Source: Hysterangium stoloniferum (taxonomy: Eukaryota > Basidiomycota > Agaricomycetes > Hysterangiales > Hysterangiaceae). From it: DNA of 64,000 bases. The stretch is from NCBI GenBank assembly GCA_015178975.1, contig WHVD01000014.1:124001-188000 (forward strand). The letters run 5' to 3'. Positions 1 to 10,824 of this stretch are shown one piece after another (position 1 is the first letter of the stretch; each line of letters begins with the position of its first letter). A model generated the notes under the pieces. It saw only the letters and a list, made by a program, of their open reading frames with translations. It was not told the DNA's origin and made no database searches. The position numbers and the translations under genes were made by a program.

Positions 1-1391
1 CAACGCGTGACAGTCACAAGACGCGAAGGGTGTCATGCGCGCGCACAGGCGCGAGAGCATTATGTCATCATATATGCTACTGCAACAAAAACAGGAAACT
101 CTCTGGAACATTCCAGTGGCTTCCAATGGAACATTAGTTAATAGGTACTAATATTAGATAGAATATTGTAGAATATTCTATAAAATTCTACAATGTTCCA
201 TTATGCCAAGAATATTCTATAGTGTCTTAGAAGTAGTTAGAACCTTCCACAATGCTCTAGAAAATTCTAGAAAATTCTAAATGACATCACTCCTCCCAGA
301 ATGACATCATTAAATCTTCTAGAATCTTCTAAATGTCTCAGACTAAAATGTATATAAGGAGCTCAGCTCCAGCCTTGAATAAAATCAATCATATCATCAC
401 ATCAACCCACCACATCTGTGTGTGTCACTGCAGCAAGCAGGCTACTCCACCCCTATCTGGGCAGTTGGACATCTCATTCCACCTCTATCTGAGCTGTTGG
501 AAACCCTTGCCACCTCTATCAGAGTTGTTGGCCCAATCAGATCCCTTGTCACCTCAATCTGAGCTGTTGACTGATCTGCTGTTCCCCTGTCACCTCAATC
601 TGAGTTGTTGACTTTTGTTCCCCCTTGCCACTTCTTAATTGAATAGCTGGCTATCTTTTATATATTATTTCCACCTCAGTTAGAGTTGTTGGTTATCAAC
701 TAATAATATATAAATAATCTCATACTATAGTCATCTCTTAATTGAGTACTGATTATTAGTTTTCCTTACATTGTTATTTGTAGTTTAAGACTTCAGTCAC
801 CTCTAGTTGAGTAATTTGACTGTTTATTACATTGCAAATAATCCCGTTCCTTTGTTCATTTATTGTGAATCAGTAAAGCATATTCACATAAACAAATACT
901 GAGAATATCCTTGCAGAATCCTTAAGACTACATTAAGATCCTGATAAGTTAATATCACAGTAGACCTTGTAGGTTAGTGTAAATAAAGCATATATTAGCC
1001 AAATAGTGTTTTATTCTATATCTAATCTTTTGACCCGTTTATAAATATTTTTACTGTTTGACAAATAGTATAAAATATATATAAACTAGCTAGCATTGAA
1101 GTTAAATCTAGCTTCGGAATCAGTAAATTGTTATTCTTATTTTAGTAGTTGTTATCACAGAAAAAGAACAAGCTTGCACAAGCAGCTCTCAAAACCTTCT
1201 TTGCGAAGTTGGGTGCATATATTCAAGTAAACTCTTGACTTCAGGGGTTCTAAGTCTATTTAGGCTGCCACTGATTAATATCAAATACTTAAATTATTTT
1301 ACCTTGCAGCGAATTGAGTATTTGCACATTTTGATAGAGCATTGGACTCCTTTTTCGGAAAATAGTATTAAAATAAGGCTAATACATTACA
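1..1391 (+). mobile_element. 3' portion of a 2.06-kb solo LTR (copy 1)
   Basis: This stretch matches 34269-35667 almost base for base, apart from a few small indels, and ends in the same TTACA. The second copy is complete, starts with TG, ends with CA and has a 5-bp target duplication, so this is the right-hand part of the same solo LTR, cut by the window edge. A TATA-like box (TATATAAGG, near 350) and an AATAAA signal (near 377) lie where an LTR promoter and poly(A) site would be. No primer-binding site or coding region follows at 1392; the sequence goes straight into a deubiquitinase relic. The family (Gypsy or Copia) cannot be told without an internal region. Confidence 0.75.
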
Positions 1392-2378
1392 CAAGCTTTA
1401 CCTCCCTCTCCAGGCATTCACAACACCTCTTCCATTATTGGATCTTTTCCCATTGTGGAGTACATTACTGGTTCGTCAGTCATTTCTAATGTCGCACTAC
1501 TTATAGTTTCCCGTAGTTTTCACGACCTTGTTTTGCCTTGTGGATAATCAGGTATGTCAGACACCAAACAAGATTCTTCAATTGGTTTGCTGACTTCTTG
1601 TTCATCCCTCTGTCTGGGCCGCAGACAGATATGGATTGTCAATTTTGGTTGAGAAGGTGGTTGACTTAACGTTGTTGGTTGCGAAGGTATGTTCCTATCT
1701 TTTATTTCTCCTATTTTATTAAATTGACCTTTGTCTTCATAAGCCATGAAAACCTATAAACTATCCTTGGAGGCCATTTATCTCAATTGTTTGCTTCAAG
1801 ATGCGTCTTCAGAATATTTAGATTCTCTTGCCGCATTGCCTATGTCAAACCCGAATGGGGCAAGTACTTCTATTCCACGGACAAAGATTAATCCTACGCA
1901 AAGCGTGGAATGTTGTCTGAAGATGTTTACCTCCGTAGAAGTGCTGGACGGAGATAATATGTTTGGTTGTCATAATGTGAACCCCTGTTTATTTCATATG
2001 CTAGCTATTCATTAATGCTATTGATAGTGTTGGAAGATCGCCAATGGACAAGCACCCGTGATGAAGCCATTAGTATCTGACAAAGACAGCAAAGACTCCT
2101 CAGATTCCAATGACCAGCAAGAGAATCAGTGAATGCTCTCACCACCAGGGCTGGACCATAAATACCCACAAGTGATGGCACTAGTCAAAATGCAGACACT
2201 GCTGTCTTCTAACCCCGATCAGGAGCTGCCAACCACCCCTATAAAGGTGTCAAAAGGAGGTGAGGTGGAGATCAAGGTCAATAACAGTGCGGGTGTCCCT
2301 GCAACGACGGCTGGGCTGGAGGCTTATATCATTTTTATTCTGATCAAAGTTGATGATGATGGTAAACTTGATACATAG
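1392..2378 (+). pseudogene. Relic of a USP16-like ubiquitin carboxyl-terminal hydrolase
   Basis: This is a decayed fragment of a ubiquitin-specific protease, a cysteine protease that removes ubiquitin. Translation from the LTR boundary gives a PIVEY...SFHDLVLP stretch, typical of the USP region around the zinc-ribbon (about 1440-1540). A second piece (from about 1742) reads KTYKLSLEAIYLNCLLQ and then SVECCLKMFTSVEVLDGDN followed by MFGCHN. Splicing 1977-2027 joins GCHN directly to CWKIANG, recreating the second zinc-ribbon CxxC pair. The catalytic Cys box and His box are not in the window. Decay shows as in-frame stops (TAA near 1543, TGA near 2130) and loss of the first zinc-ribbon cysteines. 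The solo LTR at 1-1391 lies immediately upstream, apparently inserted in an exon. This is a dead host gene, with fair certainty about the family. Confidence 0.7.
1977..2027 (+). other. 51-bp intron in the USP relic
   Basis: The sequence starts GTGAAC, ends GATAG and contains a branch-like ATTAATG. Removing it fuses MFGCHN to CWKIANG and restores a zinc-ribbon CxxC pair, which is good support that it was a real intron. Confidence 0.75.
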
Positions 2379-2733
2379 ACCAAGTTGTGATCCAATAGGA
2401 TGCCTTAATTGGACTTTGGACCTTGGACAGTATTAAGTTTCAATATCCCCTCCCTTGTTTGGTATTTGTACTGCCTTTTTTCCACCCCTTGTTTGGCTTG
2501 GCTTTTCAATTGCAGGATAAAAACACAAATGATAGTGTGTCTTATTATGGCTCCATATGATGCACATATATACTCGTTGCTATTGTTTGGATTGGATATC
2601 ACTTGTAATATAATGATAGAGAAAAGCTTAAAAGCTTGTATGCAGGTAATATCAGAAATATATCTGGTTTAATTCTTACAATGACCTCTTCACCTGCACT
2701 GGGATCTGTAACACCCACAGCTTTCACACTAGA
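2379..2733. other. No gene seen
   Basis: AT-rich spacer. At its right end (2720-2740) is a small palindrome, CTTTCACACTAGAGTGAAAG. A related sequence recurs at 3859-3880 on the far side of the minisatellite, so the array is bracketed by similar motifs. Confidence 0.5.
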
Positions 2734-3890
2734 GTGAAAGGTGTGTGTGCACAGTTATTCATCCTGGATGAACACCTGCATACGTGCAATACAGGCAGCT
2801 TTGGCGCTAAAGTTGCCTGTGCAAGGATGTTCATCCTGGATGAACACCCGCATACGTGCAATACAGGCAGCTTCGGTCCTAAAGTTGCCTGTGCAAGGGT
2901 GTTCATCCTGGATGAACACCTGCATACGTGCAATACAGGCAGCTTCGGTCCTAAAGTTGCCTGTGCAAGGGTGTTCATCCTGGATGAACACCTGCATACA
3001 CACAATACAGGCAGCTTTGGCGCTAAAGTTGCCTGTGCAAGGATGTTCATCCTGGATGAACACCCGCATACGCGCAATACAGGCAGCTTCGGCGCTAAAG
3101 TTGCCTGTGCAAGGGTGTTCATCCTGGATGAACACCTGCATACGTGCAATACAGGCAGCTTCGGCGCTAAAGTTGCCTGTGCAAGGGTGTTCATCCTGGA
3201 TGAACACCCGCATACACGCAATACAGGCAGCTTTGGTGCTAAAGTTGCCTGTGCAAGGATGTTCATCCTGGATGAACACCCGCATACGCGCAATACAGGC
3301 AGCTTCGGCGCTAAAGTTGCCTGTGCAAGGGTGTTCATCCTGGATGAACACCTGCATACGTGCAATACAGGCAGCTTCGGCACTAAAGTTGCCTGTGCAA
3401 GGCTGTTCATCCTGGATGAACACCCGCATACGTGCAATACAGGCAGCTTCGGCGCTAAAGTTGCCTGTGCAAGGGTGTTCATCCTGGATGAACAGCTGCA
3501 TACGTGCAGGCAGCTTCGGCGCTAAAGTTGCCTGTGCAAGGGTATTTATCCTGGATGAACAGCTGCATATGCGCAGGCAGCTTCGGCACTAAAGTTGCCT
3601 GTGCAAGGGTGTTCATCCTGGATGAACACCTGCATATGTGCAATACAGCCAGCTTCGGCACTAAAGTTGCCTGTGCAAGGATGTTCATCCTGGATGAACA
3701 CCCGCATATGCGGAATACAGGCAGCTTCGGTGCTAAAGTTGCCTGTGCAAGGGTGTTCATCCTGGATGAACACCCGCATACGCGCAATACAGGCAGCTTC
3801 GTTGCTAAAGTTGCCTGTGCAAGGGTGTTCATCCTGGATGAACACCTGCATACACGCAACTTTCACCCTAGAGTAAAAGTTGCATGCACA
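2734..3890. repeat. 72-bp minisatellite, about 16 units
   Basis: The word ATCCTGGATGAAC recurs at 2761, 2833, 2905, 2977, 3049, 3121, 3193, 3265, 3337, 3409 and 3481 with an exact 72-bp step. It then recurs at 3548, 3615, 3687, 3759, 3831 and 3899 with steps of 67, 67, 72, 72, 72 and 68. Each unit holds a perfect 10-bp inverted repeat, GTGTTCATCC-T-GGATGAACAC, and a second, looser CAGGCA...TGCCTG pair. Because 72 is a multiple of three, long ORFs are open in several frames on both strands. These translate to repeats such as ILDEHPHTCNTGSFGAKVAC and are most simply a by-product of the period. No start context, intron or non-repetitive coding flank was seen. Confidence 0.95.
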
Positions 3891-4356
3891 CAGCTGTTCA
3901 TCCTGGTCCCTAGATGCCCTACCCTATGTAAAATGGATCTGGTCCCTAGATGAACCCTACCAGACCCATATAACCCTAAACCCTAAAGTCATGTAAGTCT
4001 TGCATATTGGATATGTAATGGCCTGATGCTGCCAAATCTAGGAAGTATTGCTGTTCAGAAATTTCCTTGCCCATGAAGAAGGTGGGCTCGACTGTGGTAA
4101 ACATTCCTCGTGCTGAGACTTAAAGTTGCTATTAGGTTATGGGCCCCGGCCTTATATATTAATTATATTCAAATTAACAAATCCTGTTCAAATTTGCGAT
4201 AATGAGCACTACATAGTATTCTCCCCTGAAGTGGAGGGTCCACCTTTTTTGTAGAAGAGTCCAAGGGGTTTTTATTTTTATTTTTTATTTGGCTAAGTCC
4301 TAATATTTTTGGGGGAAAAAAAAGAGAGAGACAGGCAGTTAAAGTTGTGTGCATAG
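3891..4356. other. No gene seen
   Basis: Unassigned spacer between the minisatellite and the solo LTR. Two telomere-like CCCTAAA words sit side by side near 3971, too few to be a telomere tract. Confidence 0.5.
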
Positions 4357-4988
4357 TGTGAAGAGTGGTGCAAGTTCTAACTGTTCTATATACGAAGAAT
4401 ATCGACCGTTTAGGTTCGACACTAAGATGTATTGACTGTCTAAGTCTAATACAGACTGAACGTGTATTGACTACTTAGTTCAATACGGTAGAGAGAAGTA
4501 GCTATATGGAGTAGAGTAGAGAACTAGAACGAATAAGTAGAATCAACTGTTATGTGTGATTCTGGATGACTGCTCGAGTGTAAAGTAGAGTAACTAGAGA
4601 GTTGGATAATAGAGTAGCTGGATGTAGTCCGCACGAGTTGAGATAAGGATTGAGTTTCGACTGGTACAGTTCAAAACTCTGATTGAGTAGATAGTTAAAG
4701 CCCATCTGTGACGGTCGAGACAATACACCAATCACAACTTACAGGACACTAACAGGTGTCTGGGTAAGTTGTGGTTGCGGTGTAAAAGTGTCTGAGTTTT
4801 AACTACGGGCACTAGAATACATAAGTCTGGCGTGTATGCGCCCACAAGAGTTGATGTACCGCATACATAGGTCGTCGAACTAATTATAGATGTATAATAA
4901 AATAGAGAGAAAACAGAAATAATAAGGGGAATATAGTAAGAGCTCATCTGACTATATTTCCTGAGTGTATTTCACTGTACCTCTCACA
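4357..4988 (-). mobile_element. Solo LTR, diverged relative of the chromovirus LTR
   Basis: On the plus strand it begins TGTGAAGAGTGGTG and contains CTATATACGAAGAATA, both shared with the LTRs at 18523-19162 and 7981-8620. It ends in CTCTCACA. Length (632 bp) matches the 640-bp LTRs. The flanks CATAG (4352-4356) and CATGG (4989-4993) look like a 5-bp target duplication with one change. No coding region is attached, so it is the scar left by LTR-LTR recombination. Divergence from the other LTRs is large, so it is an old copy. Confidence 0.75.
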
Positions 4989-5492
4989 CATGGTGTGGGT
5001 ATGTGGATGTATGTGGGGCTGGTATCTAAACTGCCAGACGTCTCCATCCTCGCTAAACTGCCAGCCTTCTTTCCGGCTATGGTGGAGTCTTCTATGAAAA
5101 CTGGTTTGGAGTCTTCTATGAAAAGGTAGACCCCCTACCTTGGGTGGGTGAGAATACTATGTAAAAAAAAAAAAAAGAAGAAAGAAAAAAGAAAAAAAAA
5201 AAGGGAAGTGAGTTGGAATATCCATAGATATCTGATACTATCCAGAAATGGATCCTAATACTATAATGACTATGTGTGCATATTTCCGAGAAAGTCATGG
5301 GTTCTGGGCGAGCTGGAACATTGGTATAGAGAGGGGTTGACAAGGATGATCTGGTGAAGGCCAGGCCACAGACCACAGTATTCTAGACCAAATGCTGGGA
5401 TTCTGGCTAGAGTCCATGCTGGGAAATAACTAGGGACATGTGGAGAAGCCAACTATAAAAGGGTGGAGTCCAATGGATTCCAGGTCATAACA
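4989..5492. repeat. Spacer with A-rich tract and a possible diverged LTR end
   Basis: An A-rich run with scattered G occupies about 5163-5205. The right part (about 5215-5492) ends GGAGTCCAATGGATTCC then AGGTCATAACA. This resembles the 3' end of the solo LTRs at 6105-6850 and 29097-29932, so it may be an older third copy. No gene is visible. Confidence 0.3.
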
Positions 5493-6104
5493 GGAGGTGT
5501 CTAGTTGAGGGCAGAATACCAGAATGGGATATGAAGGGTACTTGAGGGATGAGGGTCAGGTTCTGGTGGATTCTGGATCTTGATACTAGTCCAGAAGATA
5601 GTTCAGAACCTGATATGATTTCCGGGAAATACTCTGTGGAGTCTCTGGGAATGAATCTTCACAAGTATGAGCATGAATGAGACTAAATGGGGAGCTAGAA
5701 TGTCCAGAAGCCCCAACATGACATGGGAAGAGCAATCACAGCCATATGTGAAGCTGGAAGTCCAATGTGGAACAAAACACCTGATACTTCAAGAGGAACA
5801 AATTGAGGAAGAATGAAAATGCTATTCCAAGCCAAATATGACTGCTGATGTAGTGTTTAATGATGTCAGGAACTGGAAAACCTGCCGGACCTCCAGGCCC
5901 CCGGACCCCATCCTACATGCTCCCAACCCTCTATATTGTATAGTTACAACTGGAGTTCCCGCCAGAGCCTGCACAACAACTTGTTTATGCCCGACTCTCT
6001 GTATACACCCCACCCTATCTGCATCCAACTCTCTATACCCACTACCGGACAACCCGCCAGGACCCAGACTCCATCCTATATATATGCACCTGACCTGCTG
6101 TATG
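5493..6104. other. No gene seen
   Basis: No convincing reading frame. Around 5870-6100, several CCxGCCGGAC / GTTCCCGCCAG words look like reverse-complement echoes of the GGTATTCCGG words inside the neighbouring LTR (6600-6850), so this may be a scrambled inverted piece of the same family. Confidence 0.3.
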
Positions 6105-6850
6105 TGTTAAGATGCGTACACGGAGGGTTCTGGGGAACCCGCAGATGTTCCGGTAGGACTTGGCTTCAGCTTATAGGCTGCACCCTTGCGAGATTGTGTT
6201 GTCCAATTTCAAACAGGCAGACGGGTAACCCAGGGAGTCCAGGTGGAGTTCATGGGTCAAGAGGTCGTAGGTCAGAGGTTGTGGGTCAAGATAATAAGTC
6301 TGAGGTTGAGAGATAGATGCGTTGGAGCCCATGGGCTCCAACTAGCGAGTAAGGTGTAATTCAAAGAGGGGTTTAGAGTGGGAAATCTAATCTGATTTTC
6401 TGACTGGATTGTATGTACATACAACATTAGCTAGTTTATAAAGACTGCTGAGTGTATGCAATACCAAATCCAGTAATAATGAAAACAAAACTAGCAAACA
6501 TAAAACAGGATAAGTAAACACCAGATTTGGTGTTAGGAATGGAATGGGATGGAGCAGAGTCCGAATCATGACAGGTCATTGTCCATAACGGGAACGGGGC
6601 TCAGTTAGAGAGCTGACGGGTATTCCGAGTGAAGTCCAGTGACTGATACATGGGACGGGGTCGGAGATAGTCAGGAGTGGGGTCCGGCAGGTATTCCGGT
6701 GACTGATACATGAAATGACAGAAGTCAAGTGTGGACAGGTCTGATGGACGGAGTCCAGCAGGTATTCCGGTAAACTGACAATTGGTGCGTACAGGGTGCT
6801 GGTGTGTATAAGTTACTTCCCGGAGTCCGGTGGGATTTCCGGTTGTAACA
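6105..6850 (+). mobile_element. Solo LTR, second family (copy 1)
   Basis: It begins TGTTAAG and ends GTAACA, giving short TGTTA/TAACA inverted ends, and aligns over its length with 29097-29932, where a perfect 5-bp target duplication fixes the ends. Both copies carry the same TTCAGCTTATAGGCTGCACC and the repeated GGTATTCCGG/GTGACTGATACATG words. The flanks here (GTATG / GTACC) are not a clean duplication. No coding region is attached. The strand given is only the orientation shared with the other copy. Confidence 0.65.
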
Positions 6851-7085
6851 GTACCCTCCCTTTATGCCAAAGTCCCAAAGAGGCTCTAGAACTTGATAAG
6901 GTTTGTCGGTTAAGGGTGTGTGTCAGAAAGTCATGTCGGTTGTGAAAGAGTCATGTGATCTGGAAGGTAAGGTTCAGACACGACGAGTCTATATAAAAAA
7001 TCGAAATAATGAAAATTTTTTCTTCTTTATTACCCCCATCTTTGTTCCAGAGAACATGGGTCCAATGCCGATGCCGTGAAAACCA

Positions 7086-7756
7086 ATGCCAACTGCTGGG
7101 CCCTCCATGGGCTCTCAGTATCGGGCACCTCTCACCATTGCCCAAATTTTGGCACAGCGGGAGGAACAGCGACGTCAACGAGAAGAGGCAGAGAGGGAGG
7201 CCAAGGAGACTGAAGCGCAGTTGGATAGGGATTACCAGGCAGCACTGGTTGCAGAGAAAATAGCTGAGGAGCAGAGGAAGAAGGATGAGGAGGCTGCGTG
7301 GGTAGCCACAGGAAAGGTATGTCCCAACGGTCTCATGTCAGATGTTACTAACTTATGCTTTTTAGTGCAAGGCAGCAGAGGTCGAGTCGGAGTCCAAGGG
7401 TGAGCCGGAGAGCCCACAAAAGGTAAGTCTCAGGTCCGTGGGATAGTCTGGGGAACTAACCATATCAACAGAAAACAAGGAAAATGGCTCCAGTCCACCT
7501 GCCGGTGAGGAATGACCCACGGTGTTCTGGTTGTAGTGACTGGAACACTGAGTGCAATCAAAAGTCCGGGTGGGGACTGGGCTGCTGGCAATGTGCACAC
7601 CTCAAAGTGAGGTGCTCACTGGTACATGAACAGCCCACAGGGTCCGTGGCGTGGGATGTGAGTGGGTCGGACAGGCCGGGGGGCTTGGAGGAGGTCCTGG
7701 GACAGATCGCTGAGGGCATAGAGGCCCAAAATGAGTTGCTGGATACTAGCAACTGA
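7086..7756 (+). CDS. Zn2Cys6-type coiled-coil protein, three exons
   Basis: Exons 7086-7316, 7366-7422 and 7472-7756 join in phase 0 through two 49-bp introns (GTATGT...TTTTAG with TTACTAACT branch; GTAAGT...CAACAG) and give about 190 residues. An in-frame TGA lies just before the ATG. Residues 15-75 are an E/R/K/A/Q-rich coiled coil. The third exon has CSGC-x6-C-x9-CWQC-x6-C, exactly the six-cysteine spacing of fungal binuclear zinc clusters (Zn2Cys6), followed by a short amphipathic tail. Such clusters usually bind DNA; here no regulatory domain follows. After the stop, the frame stays open to about 7830 and acidic coding-like sequence runs to 7980, where chromovirus 1 begins. The gene may therefore be truncated. 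Conserved splice sites argue that it was recently functional. Confidence 0.65.
7317..7365 (+). other. Intron 1 of the Zn2Cys6 gene (49 bp)
   Basis: Starts GTATGT, ends TTTTTAG, with a TTACTAACT branch-point match. Phase 0. Confidence 0.8.
7423..7471 (+). other. Intron 2 of the Zn2Cys6 gene (49 bp)
   Basis: Starts GTAAGT, ends ATCAACAG, with a GAACTAACC branch-like site. Phase 0, the same length as intron 1. Confidence 0.8.
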
Positions 7757-7980
7757 GTGCAGATGGCCGTAGCCGAGAACCTCTTGGCACTCCACGGGGA
7801 GTTCTGGGCATTCCTAGGGGGAGTATAGTGGGTACCTCTTTGTGGAACCTCAAGGCAGGAGTTCTGAGGAGCCTGGGTCAGATGAGGACAGAGTTGCCAT
7901 GGAGCTAGCAGAGCTCCCTGAGGAGATGGCTGAGGTGGGGAAAAAGGGTAGCCCCATAAATGTAGATGAAGACAAAGAAT

Positions 7981-8620
7981 TGTAAAGAGTGGTGGGTTCT
8001 GACCGCTCTATATACGAAGAATAGTGTTTATTCAACTACTATTAGAGAGTATTGACCGTCAGTACAATACTATAGACTACTAGACTGTTAGTACTAGTAT
8101 AAGAATGCACTGCACGCCTCAAGAGCAACTGTATAGTTGCTCGCGACGGCTTAGAACAGTAAGATAACGAGTTGACCCTTTACGGTACAACTAGTAGCTA
8201 GAAATAAGAAAGATACTCAGCTAAAGACTGAGAGTCTAGGATAGAGTATTAGTAGCGTGAGTCGACTACAGTGTCGACGAGCGCAAAATCTTGAAAGCGG
8301 AACTCGACCTTAGCGGTTCGAGTTCAAAAGGCTATTAGTAGACTAGAGAATGCTACCTTTATGGTAGCTGAGATACTACCCTTGACACCTCTCGTTATTC
8401 GACGTCTGAGTCGTTACGAGTGGTGTCTGCTGGGTAAAAAGTTGTCTATCGTTTGGCGCCGAGGGCGCCCATACGTATACACAAAGCTTTGAACTACAAA
8501 TCAAGGTGTGCTCGAAATATAGAAAGAATATAAGGAAAGAGAATAAAAGGTAAATAATAAAGTACTATAATCCGGTTATTATTCCTTAGTCCAGGTATGC
8601 ATATATGCATACCCTTTACA
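7981..8620 (-). repeat. 3' LTR of chromovirus 1
   Basis: 640 bp, TG...CA on the plus strand, adjoining the polypurine tract at 8621. It matches 18523-19162 with about a dozen differences by eye. Confidence 0.95.
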
Positions 8621-8636
8621 GTGCCCCCCAGTTCGA
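8621..8636 (-). other. Polypurine tract of chromovirus 1
   Basis: On the minus strand the sequence reads AACTGGGGGGCAC directly before the LTR start TGTAAAGG, the expected site for plus-strand priming. The same tract sits beside the LTR fragment of chromovirus 3 (42337-42352). Confidence 0.75.
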
Positions 8637-8645
8637 AGGGATGTG

Positions 8646-10692
8646 CTATACTAGGTGTCGAAGAGCATCTGGGACACCGCCCCAAGCTTCCTGTGAGGAT
8701 CCCCCAAAGTCCAAAATGAGGTTTCCCCATCGTTCCCTTTTTACTCTGAAGGATTCAGCTATTCTCGCCCAAGTCAAATCACTAGGATTCCTGTACAAGG
8801 AGTCGGTCCATCGTCTGTAGGCTTTCTCTCTGCAACGTACGACTGCGCGGACACTAACCGGCGGAGCGGAAATCCGCGCGAGAAGAGGAGCATTGGGGAT
8901 GGGAAACGAAGACGCGGGCAGTAGGGCAGGAACGTGTGGTTGCACGGTGGTCTCTGTGGGAGGCGTCAGGACGAGGGCCTCGAGTAAATCTACTAAGCCA
9001 GCAATAGAGAGGACATTCGCTGAGTCTGGGGGCAGACGGTGAAGCTCCACTATGATGTGCCGGAACATAGAGAGTTTAATCTCCTGTGCTGCTCGTGCAA
9101 AGTTCTTCCCCTCTGCGAGATCCTCGAAGGAGAGATAGAAATCCTCCATTATCTCCGACAACGGAGCCAGACCGCGACAACCCTTGAGGCTCCCTTGAAG
9201 GACCGGTTGTTGAAGTACTGGCACGAGCTCCGATAGCACCCTTCTGACAGGAAACTGTTCGGAAGGGTAGTTGACGGCTACTCGCATCCAGAAAGTTGTA
9301 GATACGGGCTCAGTGAGGGGAACCGGGCTGTCAAGGACGGGAATAGAGGATTGTTCTCAGAGAGGAGTGGTGGCTTTCTGCATCTCCTTCACCTTTCTGC
9401 TTGCCGGGGATCAAGGACGTCCGGTGTAGGGGGGTCTAAATCGACATCCATTCGCTCTGGTGGAAGGTCCTGGATAGGGCTACCCAAGGACACGCAATAT
9501 GAATACGGAGAGTCGGGAGGGATACCTGGTGACGGCGGAAGTTGGGTCGGTACCGGTATAGCTTTCGGGGAGGGAGTGAGACGAGGTGCCAGAATCGGGG
9601 AAGGTTTGCGTTGGGCAGAGGGAGTGTGTGTTGGGTGAAGGATGGGAAGGGGCCTCGACATCCCAAGTGAGGTTGGGACTGGTACAGCGTTTGAAGAGGG
9701 AGGTAAATGAGGCGTTAGAATCGGGGCTGAGGGAGTGTGTGTAGGGTGAATGATGGGAAGGAGCCTCGACGTTGGCGAGAGATGTGGGACCGGAATCGTG
9801 GAAGGTTCGCGTTCCAGTGACTGTTGACTAGGGCGGTAACCCCTCCATACTCTGGATGACGGTCTCCGCGTTTGTCTTCGGTTGGGGTCGCTGGTTACGA
9901 AACGAACTTCAGATGGGAGAAGGAACCCTTCATGGCAATCCTCTCCCAAAGATCGGATACTATACACGCCATTCCTGTTCTCGTCCTCCTCCTCATCCTC
10001 ATCCGAGGAAAACTCAATTGGTCCCCTATGGTATCCCTTTTCTTGTTGGGGCAGCGTTTGACCGTCCCCTCGGGTGAGAACTATGCGTTGCAACTTAATG
10101 CGTCGAAGTAGCTCCCAGTCGTAAAAGATGGTACCCTCCTTCTCCTTCCAGCTCTTGGTTCCCGTCGTCCTAATACGAGGCGTCCCACCCTCGCTATCAT
10201 CGGTCTCCGCGAAGTCGGCCCATTTCTCTCCCGCTGGGGGAAGGATCGGCACTGAAGCTCTGTTTCCGCACTGCGCTCTGTACTCACGCCGCTGCCGCTT
10301 GGAAGGGACTCCTTCTCTTGCTCCCCTCGCCTCCTGTTGACTTCTATACTCAGCACGCCTTTCTCTTTTGCGGGCGAGTCTCCTTGCGTTGTGTTCTTCC
10401 ATGAACATTTCCTGCTTCCGCATGCTAGCAGCGACTTCCTCAGATGATGGCCTGACGGAGGGGCCTAACGGCTTGCTCCAATCCGTACCGGTACTTTTTC
10501 CCCGGCTCATCACCAAAGGAGAAAGTCGAAAGGGGGGTTGATTCCTGGGTATCCCCAATTGCTCTCGACATTGTCTGTACGAGGCACGCGGGTGATGAAT
10601 CCCCCGCCGGTCGTGGATGTACTGGCTGTCGGGGCTCGCTGGACCTTTTTGAACTTAGGGAGGACTTGCTTGTTTTGTTGGAAAGGGAGCAT
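8646..10692 (-). CDS. Third ORF of chromovirus 1, unknown function (fossil, in pieces)
   Basis: Between pol and the 3' LTR lies about 2 kb of coding-like sequence on the element's own strand. Its start region reads MLPFQQNKQVLPKFKKV. A very basic, charged stretch follows (EEHNARRLARKRERRAEYR), then an acidic patch (FSSDEDEEEDEN), a long Pro/Ser-rich linker and a helical C-terminal part (PSEQFPVRRVLSELVPVLQQ). No signal peptide or membrane segment is evident, so it does not look like an envelope gene in spite of its position. The same region exists in chromovirus 3 as one long frame, which shows it belongs to the element. Here it has about two breaks. I do not recognise the family. Confidence 0.7.
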
Positions 10693-10824
10693 TATAACGC
10701 GATAAAAGTGGTGAAGTTGAAGATAGAGGGAAGGACGTGGTGTGAAAGATAAAGAAAATTTATGCGAATTTACGTGTACTTTTTTTATTATATATATTGA
10801 ATTGAAACTCCGCTCGGTTGGTCG

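Noticed and set aside
2724-3953. Several overlapping 100-280-codon ORFs on both strands
   Set aside because: They arise from a 72-bp repeat whose length is a multiple of three; all frames lack a start context, introns and non-repetitive homology.
3971-3990. Telomere-like CCCTAAACCCTAAA
   Set aside because: Only two units in an interior position; single TTTAGGG-type words also occur at 26105 and 28866.
5163-5205. A-rich tract as the tail of a LINE or retrocopy
   Set aside because: It is interrupted by many Gs, no reverse transcriptase or gene copy lies upstream, and no target duplication was found.
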